DNA of 64,000 nucleotides from Candidatus Methylomirabilis sp. GTDB lineage: Bacteria; Methylomirabilota; Methylomirabilia; Methylomirabilales; Methylomirabilaceae. A model generated the notes under the pieces. The model was not told the DNA's origin. It did not search any database and saw only the letters and a program-made list of their open reading frames with translations. Within the stretch, counting starts at the first letter, position 1; every line of letters begins with the position of its first letter. Positions 42,260-50,547 of the stretch are shown piece after piece. The position numbers were made by a program, and so were the translations under genes. Where the stretch lies: the NCBI RefSeq assembly GCF_028716865.1, contig NZ_JAQUOY010000007.1, positions 24,429 through 88,428 of the forward strand. Direction: 5' to 3'.

Positions 42260-42943
42260 TTACGTCTTCTGTTGCGCATCCGGTCGGCCGAACAGGCCGG
42301 CCAGCTCTTCGGCGGCTTCACGATCTGCAATCGCGAGCACCTCATCCCCGACTTCAAATTGAGTGTCCCCGCGCGGAATGAGGATCTGTCCGTGCCGGAT
42401 GATGGTGGCGATCACCGAATCCGGAGGCAGGCGCAGATCCTTGATAGCGATACCCAGGGCGCGGGCTCCCGGGGGAATCTTCTCCTCCACCAGGGAGTAG
42501 CGGCCCCTCCGCAGCTTCAGTAGTGTCATCATATCGCCGAGCGACATCTCTTCTTCGATCAGACTGCTGAAAATCTGCGCCTGGTTGAGGGCCACATCTA
42601 CGTGGAACTTCTCGTCGAAGAGCCAGGCGGCGCGGGGATTGTTTACCCAGGCGATGATACGAGGGACATCGTAGTGGGTGCGCGCAAAGAAACAGAGCGC
42701 GAGATTGTCTTCATCGGCAGAGGTACACGCAGCCAACACCTTCGCCCGACGGATACCGGCTTGTTCCAATACGTGCGGATCGATGGGGTTGCCTTCGTAG
42801 ATCACCTCGGTGGGTAGTTCGTGGTGAAGGCGTGAGAGGATGTCCCGTCGGTGCTCGATCACTCGGACCTCGTGCTGGCGAGTCAGTAAGAGGCTGGCTA
42901 GGTGTGCTGCGGTTCGGCCTCCGCCGGCGATCAACACAAACAT
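42260..42943 (-). CDS. TrkA/KtrA-type potassium transport regulatory protein (second copy)
   Basis: A 227-residue protein. The RCK_N Rossmann domain begins MFVLIAGGGRTAAHLASLLL with the acidic residue at RVIEHRR, then VLAACTSADEDNLALCFFAR. A C-terminal RCK_C/TrkA-C domain follows (LGIAIKDLRLPPDSVIATII, EVGDEVLAIADREAAEELAG). The ATG at 42943 has GGGAGG upstream, one base after the stop of the other trkA. The two together probably form a heteromeric gate or ligand sensor for the transporter encoded first in this operon. Confidence 0.87.
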   Translation of the reverse strand: MFVLIAGGGRTAAHLASLLLTRQHEVRVIEHRRDILSRLHHELPTEVIYEGNPIDPHVLEQAGIRRAKVLAACTSADEDNLALCFFARTHYDVPRIIAWVNNPRAAWLFDEKFHVDVALNQAQIFSSLIEEEMSLGDMMTLLKLRRGRYSLVEEKIPPGARALGIAIKDLRLPPDSVIATIIRHGQILIPRGDTQFEVGDEVLAIADREAAEELAGLFGRPDAQQKT

Positions 42944-42944
42944 G

Positions 42945-43604
42945 TTACCTCCCTTGCGGCGTCTGCAGCCGCTCACGCAACGCGTCGATCGCTACCAGCG
43001 TGGCGCTCAGGTGCACGATATCGCCCGCCTCGAGACGGTTCTCAGGGGAGGGGAGGATAGCTTTGCCTACGCGGGTCAACGCCACGGCCAGACACTCGGC
43101 TGCGGGCAGGAGATCCTGGAGGGTACGGCCGTGCCAGGCCTCAGGCACCGAGAGCTCATAGATCTCGACTTCGCCGTTGCCGGCCGAGAACACGCTCCTG
43201 GCGAAGGCGGGGTAGAGCAGCTCTTCGATGCGCTGTGCGCCCCAACTGGTCGAGCTGACGACTTGGAGGCCAAAGGCCTCATGCAAAGCTCGCCAGCGCG
43301 GATGATAGTTGCGGACGACCACCTGGGGCACATGGTAGACGGTCTTTGCCACGTGCGCGACGACCGCGTTGAGCGAGTCGGAGTTGGTGACGGCGGCCAA
43401 ACCGTCGGCTTGTTCAATCCCCGCTCGGCGCAGCACATCAGTGGCCAGTGCCTCGCCTTCTACTGTACGTCCGCGGAAGTCGGTAGGCAGATTATTTAAC
43501 GCAGCGGCCACCTGGTCGATGACGGCCACCTGATGCCCCTTCTGGAACAGGCGGTACGCCAACTCCGCGCCTACCCGTCCACACCCCACGATAATGAAAT
43601 TCAT
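42945..43604 (-). CDS. TrkA/KtrA-type potassium transport regulatory protein (first copy)
   Basis: A 219-residue protein with RCK_N (MNFIIVGCGRVGAELAYRLF, AVIDQVAAALNNL, LAAVTNSDSLNAVVAHVAKT) and RCK_C (IYELSVPEAWHGRTLQDLLP, RLEAGDIVHLSATLVAIDAL) domains. NAD(H) or ATP binding and control of a K+ transporter are expected. It lies between the KimA-like gene (33 bases upstream) and a second trkA-like gene (one base downstream), all on the minus strand. Confidence 0.87.
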   Translation of the reverse strand: MNFIIVGCGRVGAELAYRLFQKGHQVAVIDQVAAALNNLPTDFRGRTVEGEALATDVLRRAGIEQADGLAAVTNSDSLNAVVAHVAKTVYHVPQVVVRNYHPRWRALHEAFGLQVVSSTSWGAQRIEELLYPAFARSVFSAGNGEVEIYELSVPEAWHGRTLQDLLPAAECLAVALTRVGKAILPSPENRLEAGDIVHLSATLVAIDALRERLQTPQGR

Positions 43605-43637
43605 AGCGTATTCTGTTCCTCCGATACTCTGGCGTCG

Positions 43638-45593
43638 TTACTCTATCTGATAGGGTACGTCAATAATCACGATCCCCGGCTTGAACAACAGCATCAGTCG
43701 CAGCAGCACCGCGGTCTGGTTGTGCAGGAGATTGTGCCACCAGTGGCGGGGAACAAACTGCGGCACAATGATGGTGATGATCTCGTTCGGCTGACGTCGC
43801 GCGGCAATCTCCTCGATATACCCCAATAAGGGTTCCAGGAACAACCGGTAGGGAGAATCCAGCACGACCAGGCGGATTCCATCGCCCCACGATCCCCATT
43901 TCCGGTTCAGCGTCTCGGCTTCGACGGGATCGGTGCAGATATGCACGGCCGTGATATCGTCGGAGATCGTGCGGGCATAGCGGAGCGCCGCCAGCGTACC
44001 GCGATGGACGCCACTGACGGCCAGGATCACACGCTGACGCGAGATTCGAGGCGGCCCACCATACTGTTCCAATGACAGGTGGGCGGCCAGATCCCGGTAA
44101 TGGTAATGGATGGCAGTGAACATCGCGACAAGAATTGGCACCAGTAGGATCACGATCCACGCCCCATCGGCAAACTTTGTCATAGCAAAGACCAACATTA
44201 CTACCGCCGTACAGAGCGCTCCAAAGCTGTTGATCGCCATCTTCAACACCCAGCGCGGGTCGTGACGGACTATTGAGCCACGCTCTTGTGCTTCCTGCCC
44301 TGTCGAGAGATGTCCGGCCTTCCACCAGCGGTGCGCCATACCGGCCTGTGACAGCGTGAAGGAGAGGAACACACCGATAGCATAGAGCGGGATTAGTGCG
44401 TTCACGTTGGCCTGAAACAGCCAGATCAGGAGTGAGGCAATGAGGGCCAGCGCCACAATGCCGCGCGAGTAGACAAGTCGGCTTCCCCGATACGTGAGGG
44501 GCCGGGGCAAAAAGCCATCTGCCGCCAGCAGGGCGCTCAACCGCGGAAAGTCGGCAAACGCCGTATTGGCCGCCATGACCAGGATGAGGGTTGTAGCCGC
44601 AATAGTGGCCAGGTACAGCAAGCCCCGTCCCTCATAGGTTGTGCGTGCGAGTTGGGAGATCACCGTTTCTGCCTCTGAGGGAATGGCGCCAATCTTGCCG
44701 GCCAGGAAGGTGATACCAAAGAACAACACGCCCAGGACGGCGGACATCCAGATCAGCGTGATCCCTGCGTTGCGGCTACGTGGCTCCTTAAACGCAGGGA
44801 CCCCGTTCGAGATGGCCTCCACACCGGTGAGGGCCGTTGTGCCATTGGAGAAGGCATGGAGAAGCAAAAACAGGGTGACTGACTGCATGAGGGGTTCTTT
44901 TCCGAGATGCGGGGGGTTCTCCACAGCACCAAGACCCCCCATCAGGTACTGGGCGAGACCGCTCCCTACGGTCAAAAACAGCATTCCGAGAAAGAAGTAC
45001 GTGGGCACGGCAAACACCGCGCCGGATTCTCTCACGCCGCGCAGGTTGACCAGCATCATGAACAGTACCAGCCCAATCGCCAATGGTACCCGATAGGAAA
45101 AAAGGGACGGATAGGCCGAGGTAATTTGGGCTACGCCAGAAGCGACCGAGACGGCCACGGTGAGGATATAGTCGGTCAGCAGCGACGCCCCGGCAATCTG
45201 AGCGGGGAATTCTCCCAGATTGTCACGGGCGACGATATAGGCTCCACCACCACCAGGGTAAGCATGGATGGTCTGCTCGTATGAGAGCGTGACAATAGTC
45301 AGCAACGCTACGATGGCCAGCGAGATCGGAAGGGCATAGACGAACGCTGTCGCCCCGGCAGCAGCCAGGACGAACAGAATCTCGTCGGTGGCGTATGCGG
45401 TGGAGGAGAGCGCGTCAGAGGCGAAAACAGCCAGACCGACCGTCTTGCCAATGGCCTGATGGGGCGCATCGGCGGTCCGGAGCGGTCGGCCGATCAGCCA
45501 GGTCCGCCACGAGCGAGGCGGCTGATATTCGGCGGTTCGCCGCACGACGGTCGTTCCGCCCTCTTCCTCAATTGTAGGCACAGATGGCCTCAC
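43638..45593 (-). CDS. KimA-like potassium transporter (APC superfamily)
   Basis: A 651-residue transporter. About twelve TM helices span residues 50-485, with APC-type signatures: GKTVGLAVFASDALSSTAYA, YEQTIHAYPGGGGAYIVARD and HAFSNGTTALTGVEAISNGV. A C-terminal cytoplasmic domain (about 500-650: VILAVSGVHRGTLAALRYAR, IITIIVPQFVPRHWWHNLLH) resembles a USP-like fold. This matches KimA (YdaO) proton-potassium symporters. Linkage to two TrkA proteins supports a K+ role. Start GTG at 45593; a GTG at 45581 has a better ribosome site (GAGG). No c-di-AMP (ydaO) riboswitch was recognised upstream. Confidence 0.85.
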   Translation of the reverse strand: MRPSVPTIEEEGGTTVVRRTAEYQPPRSWRTWLIGRPLRTADAPHQAIGKTVGLAVFASDALSSTAYATDEILFVLAAAGATAFVYALPISLAIVALLTIVTLSYEQTIHAYPGGGGAYIVARDNLGEFPAQIAGASLLTDYILTVAVSVASGVAQITSAYPSLFSYRVPLAIGLVLFMMLVNLRGVRESGAVFAVPTYFFLGMLFLTVGSGLAQYLMGGLGAVENPPHLGKEPLMQSVTLFLLLHAFSNGTTALTGVEAISNGVPAFKEPRSRNAGITLIWMSAVLGVLFFGITFLAGKIGAIPSEAETVISQLARTTYEGRGLLYLATIAATTLILVMAANTAFADFPRLSALLAADGFLPRPLTYRGSRLVYSRGIVALALIASLLIWLFQANVNALIPLYAIGVFLSFTLSQAGMAHRWWKAGHLSTGQEAQERGSIVRHDPRWVLKMAINSFGALCTAVVMLVFAMTKFADGAWIVILLVPILVAMFTAIHYHYRDLAAHLSLEQYGGPPRISRQRVILAVSGVHRGTLAALRYARTISDDITAVHICTDPVEAETLNRKWGSWGDGIRLVVLDSPYRLFLEPLLGYIEEIAARRQPNEIITIIVPQFVPRHWWHNLLHNQTAVLLRLMLLFKPGIVIIDVPYQIE

Positions 45594-45655
45594 GGTACAG
45601 TGTTGTAGGATCAGCGAGGCTGGATGGTCACCTGGGCGCCAATACGCCTGCAGGA

Positions 45656-45684
45656 ATGCTATCCCGGTCAGCGTAATTCGTCAA
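45656..45684 (-). promoter_or_regulatory. Promoter of KimA-TrkA-TrkA operon
   Basis: Minus strand: TTGACG (45679-45684), 17 bases, TAGCAT (45656-45661). About 63 bases separate the -10 from the GTG at 45593; the leader contains a GGCG..CGCC stem but no known riboswitch. Confidence 0.55.
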
Positions 45685-45830
45685 GTTGGCGGATACCATG
45701 AAGACCTTCGCTCTTACAGGTCTGTATGTGTGATAGCATGGAGCACGCAGGGTATGGAGTTCAGCAAAACCGGCTCAATCTAGCCACTCTGCCTGAGCCT
45801 GTCAAGCATTATTCCGCATGGGAGAAACCG

Positions 45831-46235
45831 ATGAGCCTATATGAAGGGATGACGTTTGAGGGAGCCTGGAGGGTGACTGGCGCCGAGGCGGCCGATCGGC
45901 ATGGCAACCCGTTCATTCATGTACTCACCACGCCGGTTGTGGTCGAGTGGATGGAGGAGGTGGCGACAGCCGGTGTGCAGCCGCATCTGTCGGAGGGGCA
46001 GGGCACAGTCGGCAGTGTCATGAAGATGACGCACCTGGCGCCAACCCCGATCGGGCTTCTGGTGAAGGTGGTGGCGACGCTGACGCGGATTGACGGGCGG
46101 CGTCTCATCTTCCGGATCGAGGCCTTCGACGAGGTGGAGAAGATTGCCGAGTGTCAGCACGAGCGGGTCGTCGTTGACCTTACGCGCTTTCACGAAAAAG
46201 CTGGAAAAAAGGCGGGAAGGGTGACGACCGCGTGA
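45831..46235 (+). CDS. Hotdog-fold thioesterase (FlK-like)
   Basis: A 134-residue single hotdog domain: TPVVVEWMEEVATAGVQPHL, SEGQGTVGSVMKMTHLAPTP, IGLLVKVVATLTRIDGRRLI, FRIEAFDEVEKIAECQHERV. The Glu in VEWMEE and the His in MTHLAPT correspond to catalytic positions of the fluoroacetyl-CoA thioesterase (FlK) family. The natural acyl-CoA is unknown. The ATG at 45831 has GGGAGAAACCG upstream and is preferred over a start at 45726. Confidence 0.83.
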   Translation: MSLYEGMTFEGAWRVTGAEAADRHGNPFIHVLTTPVVVEWMEEVATAGVQPHLSEGQGTVGSVMKMTHLAPTPIGLLVKVVATLTRIDGRRLIFRIEAFDEVEKIAECQHERVVVDLTRFHEKAGKKAGRVTTA

Positions 46236-46341
46236 GTCAAGCTGTTGGATCTGCCACCCAAGAGTTCCCTTGACAGTTTCCGTCGCCGGGCAAATAATAC
46301 CCTTCCGGATGCGGACTAGGCCTCGCGGTGGCGAGGATGAT

Positions 46342-47436
46342 ATGAGCATAGTGGCGAGTAGCGTTCTTAGTATAGACGGATCATACGGTGAGGGAGGCGG
46401 GCAGATTCTCAGGACGGCCTTGGCCCTGTCCGCCGTCCTTGGCAGACCCGTAGAATTGTTCAAGATTCGGGCGGGCCGAAAGAGTCCCGGCCTGCAACCG
46501 CAGCATCTCTCCTGTGTCAAGGCGCTCGCGACGATCACTGGCGCTGAGGTACATGGAGCGGAGCTTGGCTCTTCCTGCCTGCATTTTGCCCCTGGACCGA
46601 TCACCGGAGGATCGCATCGAATCGATGTCGGGACAGCCGGGGCCACCTCCCTCGTGTTTCAGGCGATCCTGGCGCCGCTCGCGTATGCGAACACGTCGTC
46701 CGCGCTGACGATCACGGGTGGAACGCACGTCCCTTGGAGTCCGCCGGCCCCATACATCTCCGAGGTCTTCCTGCCGATGGTGGAGAGGATGGGGCTGGGC
46801 GCCACCTGGCAAGTACGTCGGGGCGGCTTTTACCCAAAGGGGGGTGGTGAGGTGCGGGCTATCGTGCAACCGCTGGGGCGACTGAGCTCGATTGACCTCA
46901 CGAATCGCGGGGCGCTGTTGGCTATCCGCGTTATATCTGCTGTGGCCGGACTCCCCAGAGGGATCGCCGAGCGACAGGCCAATCGAGTTCGAGATCGGTT
47001 CGCCGACGCCGGGCATAAGATCGAGATCGAGATTGCCGAATTCGATGCCGCCTGCCCGGGCGATACCGTATTTGTATGGGCTGAATTCGAGCAGGCTCGG
47101 GCGGGATTTGGCGCGCTTGGCGAGCGTGGCAAACCCGCCGAGCGCGTGGCCGATGAGGCGGCGGATGGCCTGCTGAACTTTCTCGCCGGAGATGCCGCCA
47201 CCGACCCTTATTTGGCCGATCAACTCGCCGTGCTCATCGCGCTGGCGAATGGTCGCTCCGTCCTCACCACGGCGCGCGTGAGCCGGCATCTGCTCACGAA
47301 TCTCTGGACAATTCAGCAGTTTCTGCCGATAGAGGTATCACTTGAAGGTCAGCCCGATGGGCCGGGGCGACTCAGCATCGATGGGGCCGGGATGAACGTT
47401 TCCTCACGGGAGAGGATCGCGGTGGCTCGCGCCTGA
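46342..47436 (+). CDS. rtcA: RNA 3'-terminal phosphate cyclase
   Basis: A 364-residue enzyme that converts RNA 3'-phosphate to 2',3'-cyclic phosphate using ATP. Motifs: LSIDGSYGEGGGQILRTALA, FKIRAGRKSPGLQPQHLSCV, RIDVGTAGATSLVFQAILAP, RGGFYPKGGGEVRAIV, and the C-terminal segment with the nucleotidyl-acceptor His (TARVSRHLLTNLWTIQQFLP). The ATG at 46342 has CGAGGATGAT upstream. rtcB is not adjacent. It heads a run of four genes on the same strand (rtcA, argA, ppsR, DUF3105). Confidence 0.93.
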   Translation: MSIVASSVLSIDGSYGEGGGQILRTALALSAVLGRPVELFKIRAGRKSPGLQPQHLSCVKALATITGAEVHGAELGSSCLHFAPGPITGGSHRIDVGTAGATSLVFQAILAPLAYANTSSALTITGGTHVPWSPPAPYISEVFLPMVERMGLGATWQVRRGGFYPKGGGEVRAIVQPLGRLSSIDLTNRGALLAIRVISAVAGLPRGIAERQANRVRDRFADAGHKIEIEIAEFDAACPGDTVFVWAEFEQARAGFGALGERGKPAERVADEAADGLLNFLAGDAATDPYLADQLAVLIALANGRSVLTTARVSRHLLTNLWTIQQFLPIEVSLEGQPDGPGRLSIDGAGMNVSSRERIAVARA

Positions 47437-47444
47437 GGCAGCGC

Positions 47445-47894
47445 ATGGTGAGGAAGGCTACGACGACCGATGTCCAGGCGATTGCGCGCCTGGTGAATGT
47501 GTACGCCGGTAAGGGCGATCTGTTGCCGCTGACGCTGCAAGAGATCGACAAGCGGATCGGCGATATTCAGGTCTTTGAGCAGGACGGGAAGATTGCCGGG
47601 GTCTGCTCCCTCTTCGTCTACGGGCCAGACCTGGCGGAGATCCGATCGCTGGCCGTCTGGCCGGAGTATGAGGGGAAGGGGATCGGTCGAGCAGTAACCG
47701 AGACGTGTATCGCTACAGCGAGAGATCTCCTGATCAGGCGAGTCTTCGCCCTGACCTATAAGCCGGCCTTCTTTGAGCGCCTGGGATTTCGGGTGGTTGA
47801 TAAGCTTACACTGCCGGAGAAGGTATGGAAGGATTGTCGCCGGTGCAGCAAGTGGGATTATTGCGACGAGGTGGCGGTTCTCCTCGAACTGTAA
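47445..47894 (+). CDS. argA: GNAT acetyltransferase, short N-acetylglutamate synthase type
   Basis: A 149-residue GNAT protein. The acetyl-CoA site is EIRSLAVWPEYEGKGIGRAV (Q/RxxGxG/A motif). The C-terminal Cys cluster (DCRRCSKWDYCDEVAVLLEL) is typical of the short argA-type N-acetylglutamate synthases (COG1246) that act without the amino-acid kinase domain, giving the first step of arginine synthesis. Starts 8 bases after rtcA. Confidence 0.83.
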   Translation: MVRKATTTDVQAIARLVNVYAGKGDLLPLTLQEIDKRIGDIQVFEQDGKIAGVCSLFVYGPDLAEIRSLAVWPEYEGKGIGRAVTETCIATARDLLIRRVFALTYKPAFFERLGFRVVDKLTLPEKVWKDCRRCSKWDYCDEVAVLLEL

Positions 47895-47916
47895 TGGGAA
47901 TAAAAAGATAACTGCT

Positions 47917-48801
47917 ATGGACCGAGCATCAGCCGAAGGCCGTTATCGGATCTTTGCCGTCTCCGACGCCACTGGCTCCACCGCGGAACTGGTCGTCCGA
48001 GCCGCGCTGGCCCAGTTTCAGGTGGCTGAGGTCGAGATCGTGCGTCTTCCCAATATCCGGACGGTAAGTGAGGTGCGACGGGCGATTGAGACGGCCCAAG
48101 CGAGTAAAGGGGTTATCGTGCATACCCTGGTGTCAGAGGAGCTTCGCCAAGCCGTGTTACTGGAGGGGCGGGAGCGGGGGGTAGAGACCATTGACCTGAT
48201 CGGACCGCTGCTGTTTCGCCTGAGCGATCTGTTGCACAGTCCGCCACTCATGCAGCCCGGTCTGTTCCGACAACTGGGGCAGGAGTACTTTCAGCGGATC
48301 GAGGCGATCGACTACACTGTGAAGCACGACGACGGTCAGGACCCGCTTGGCCTCAACCGCGCCGACATCGTGTTGGTCGGGATCTCGCGGACCTCCAAGA
48401 CGCCGCTCAGCATCTATCTGGCCGGAAAGGGGTGGCGGGTTGCAAACGTCCCCGTGATCTTACATCTTCCGTTGCCAGGCCGGTTGATGACGATCGAGCA
48501 GGGCCGAATTGTTGGACTCATTGTTGCGGTGGATCGGTTGGTGGAACTGCGGCGGGCCAGGCTCGAACGCAAACATGCGCCTGTGGCCGAAGCCTACGCG
48601 AAGCTGGAGGAGGTGCGCACTGAGCTTTCATACAGCCGGTCGCTCTTCCGTAAGGCGGGCTGGCCGGTTATCGATATGACCAACAAATCGATTGAGGAGG
48701 CGGCGAGCGAGGTCTTGACCCTCGTTGCTGTACTTGACACGTCGCAGCCGACCGAGCGGAAGGGTACCGGCACTCGTCGAAAAAGCGGGGGAAGAAAGTA
48801 A
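47917..48801 (+). CDS. ppsR: PEP synthase/PPDK regulatory protein (DUF299 bifunctional kinase/phosphorylase)
   Basis: A 294-residue protein: RYRIFAVSDATGSTAELVVR, LVSEELRQAVLLEGRERGVE, TIDLIGPLLFRLSDLLHSPP, RIEAIDYTVKHDDGQDPLGL, ADIVLVGISRTSKTPLSIYL (P-loop GxSRTSKTPxS) and NVPVILHLPLPGRLM. This family phosphorylates and dephosphorylates PEP synthase or PPDK on Thr using ADP, switching gluconeogenic flux. Its target enzyme is not in the window. Starts 22 bases after argA. Confidence 0.93.
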   Translation: MDRASAEGRYRIFAVSDATGSTAELVVRAALAQFQVAEVEIVRLPNIRTVSEVRRAIETAQASKGVIVHTLVSEELRQAVLLEGRERGVETIDLIGPLLFRLSDLLHSPPLMQPGLFRQLGQEYFQRIEAIDYTVKHDDGQDPLGLNRADIVLVGISRTSKTPLSIYLAGKGWRVANVPVILHLPLPGRLMTIEQGRIVGLIVAVDRLVELRRARLERKHAPVAEAYAKLEEVRTELSYSRSLFRKAGWPVIDMTNKSIEEAASEVLTLVAVLDTSQPTERKGTGTRRKSGGRK

Positions 48802-48848
48802 TCTGGCATTCCAGGCCAGTCTCATAGCGAGAACACTCAGAGGGAGCG

Positions 48849-49445
48849 ATGGCAAAGCCGCAGAGCGCGAAATCACAGGTCAAGAAAGAGGCGAAGCAAA
48901 AGGCACAACAGGAACGGGCTGAGACGGAAAAAGCGAAGCGTCGTCAAGGGCTTGGGGGGCGGATCGGGCTCTATGCTGCCATTGCAGCCGTCCTACTGGT
49001 TGGCGGCTATTGGGGCTACGGCAAGATGACGGAAAAGGTATCCTGGACCTCTGTCGCGATCCTGCCGAGTCCCCACGTCCCACTCGGTATGCCGCATCCG
49101 CCGTACAATAGCGATCCACCCACCTCAGGACCCCATGCTCCCGGACTGGCTCAGTGGGGGATTCATGCCGAGCCGGTTCCTAAGGAGATGCAGGTTCACA
49201 ACCTCGAAGACGGCGGGGTGGCGATCAACTACTCCTGTCAGGATTGCCCTGACCTGGTCAAACGTCTTACGGCAATTGCCGAGCGCTACGATCGTATCAT
49301 CCTTGCGCCATACACCGACATGGATCGAAAGATTGCGCTGACGGCATGGGGCAGCATTGATAAGTTCGACGAGTTCGACGAGGCGCGCATCGTCAAGTTC
49401 ATCAAGGCCCACATCGGGATCGACCATCACGGCGCCGGTGGCTAA
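48849..49445 (+). CDS. DUF3105 membrane-anchored protein
   Basis: A 198-residue protein. A Lys/Glu-rich cytoplasmic N-terminus (VKKEAKQKAQQERAETEKAK) is followed by one TM helix (IGLYAAIAAVLLVGGYWGYG, about 39-58) and an outside domain with the DUF3105 signature (MPHPPYNSDPPTSGPHAPGL, MQVHNLEDGGVAINYSCQDC, IILAPYTDM, ALTAWGSIDKFDEFDEARI). His residues (HPPY, HVP, VHN, terminal HH) could bind metal. The function of DUF3105 is not established. Last gene of the rtcA run; it meets hpnD tail to tail. Confidence 0.85.
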   Translation: MAKPQSAKSQVKKEAKQKAQQERAETEKAKRRQGLGGRIGLYAAIAAVLLVGGYWGYGKMTEKVSWTSVAILPSPHVPLGMPHPPYNSDPPTSGPHAPGLAQWGIHAEPVPKEMQVHNLEDGGVAINYSCQDCPDLVKRLTAIAERYDRIILAPYTDMDRKIALTAWGSIDKFDEFDEARIVKFIKAHIGIDHHGAGG

Positions 49446-49500
49446 CCGGGACGTGACCCTGTCTCCCTATGCAGATGTTTACCAATGCCTTCGAGGCCTG

Positions 49501-50364
49501 TTATGGCCGCGAGCGCAGCGCCGATCGTAGCCACAGGCCGCCGGCTAACAAAAGCTTCCGGGGTTTGCCGATGGTGATATTTTTGTGGAAGACATCGTAC
49601 TGCTGCGCTTCGATCCTGAGCAACAGACGGTAGTAAATGGCCCGCATGATCTCTGCGGCCAGCAGCGATCGCTCATCTTCTGCCGACAACGCGGCTGAAG
49701 CCGCTCGAAAAAAGTCCCGGGCTCGCGCACACTGAAACTGCATCAGCTCCATGAAGGCGCGGTTGTAACGCCCAGCCAGCAGCTCTTCTTCAGAATATCC
49801 AAATCGCTTCAATTCATCCTGCGGAAGATAGATCCGTCCTCGTTGTGCATCAACTCCCACATCCCGAAGAATGTTGGTCAGTTGAAAGGCGATACCCAGT
49901 TGTTCGGCGTAGATCTTTGTCTGCGGATTGGTGTAGCCGAAGATTTCGATGCAGATGAGGCCCACAATCGACGCCACTCGGTAGCAGTACGGGTAGAGTT
50001 CCTCGAACGTCGCATATCTGGCGCGCGTCAGATCCATCTCCATGCCATTGAGCAACTCTTCGAAATAGACCTTCGGGATATGAAACCGACGCGCGGCTTG
50101 TCCAACAGTAGTAATGACAGGGGGGCCAACGCCGTCCTGAAAGTAGGTATCGAGCGCTTTGCGCCATCGGGTCAGTGCGGCCGCTGGATCACCTCCAGCC
50201 TGTGAATCATCTACCAGATCGTCGCTCAGCCGGCAGAAGGCGTACACGGCGTAGAGCGCTTCCCGTTTTGGCTTTGGGAGGAAAAGAAATGCATAATAGA
50301 AATTTGAACCGCTCTGCCGGGTGATCGTGCGGCTGTTGGTCTGAAGGTCATTCACCTGATTCAT
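49501..50364 (-). CDS. hpnD: Squalene/phytoene synthase family, presqualene diphosphate synthase-like (HpnD)
   Basis: A 287-residue prenyl synthase. Both Asp-rich magnesium motifs are present: AFCRLSDDLVDDSQAGG and LTNILRDVGVDAQRGRIYLP (DxxxD), followed by QDELKRFGYSEEELLAGRYN, typical of HpnD in hopanoid biosynthesis (farnesyl-PP condensation). The start is ATG 50364, seven bases from a perfect TATAAT, so the message is probably leaderless; a longer in-frame extension to 50766 lies upstream of that promoter and is rejected. HpnC and HpnE are not adjacent. Confidence 0.85.
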   Translation of the reverse strand: MNQVNDLQTNSRTITRQSGSNFYYAFLFLPKPKREALYAVYAFCRLSDDLVDDSQAGGDPAAALTRWRKALDTYFQDGVGPPVITTVGQAARRFHIPKVYFEELLNGMEMDLTRARYATFEELYPYCYRVASIVGLICIEIFGYTNPQTKIYAEQLGIAFQLTNILRDVGVDAQRGRIYLPQDELKRFGYSEEELLAGRYNRAFMELMQFQCARARDFFRAASAALSAEDERSLLAAEIMRAIYYRLLLRIEAQQYDVFHKNITIGKPRKLLLAGGLWLRSALRSRP

Positions 50365-50371
50365 AGATCGT

Positions 50372-50400
50372 ATTATAGGAAAATCAGGCCCCGGAGGCAA
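50372..50400 (-). promoter_or_regulatory. hpnD promoter (leaderless)
   Basis: Minus strand: TTGCCT (50395-50400), 17 bases, TATAAT (50372-50377), then seven bases to the ATG at 50364. The predicted transcription start coincides with the start codon. Confidence 0.7.
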
Positions 50401-50449
50401 ACGGCCGATGGCTGGTCTCAGTGTCATGGCGTTGCAGCGTGAAAAGGAG

Positions 50450-50480
50450 TTGACACTCCCGCCTCTCCTGGCGTTATAGT
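50450..50480 (+). promoter_or_regulatory. Possible promoter for the secreted hydrolase gene
   Basis: TTGACA (50450-50455), 19 bases, TATAGT (50475-50480). The spacer is longer than ideal. About 67 bases to the coding start; the gap before the divergent hpnD promoter is about 50 bases. Confidence 0.45.
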
Positions 50481-50547
50481 AATGAACTTTCGTGAGAGAA
50501 GAAATTAATGCTTCGACATCATTTATGTATGGAGAAAGGAGCGCAGG

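Noticed and set aside
45594..45720. c-di-AMP (ydaO) riboswitch upstream of the KimA-like gene
   Set aside because: The leader is only about 60 bases and lacks the conserved ydaO motifs; only a simple GGCG/CGCC stem is present.
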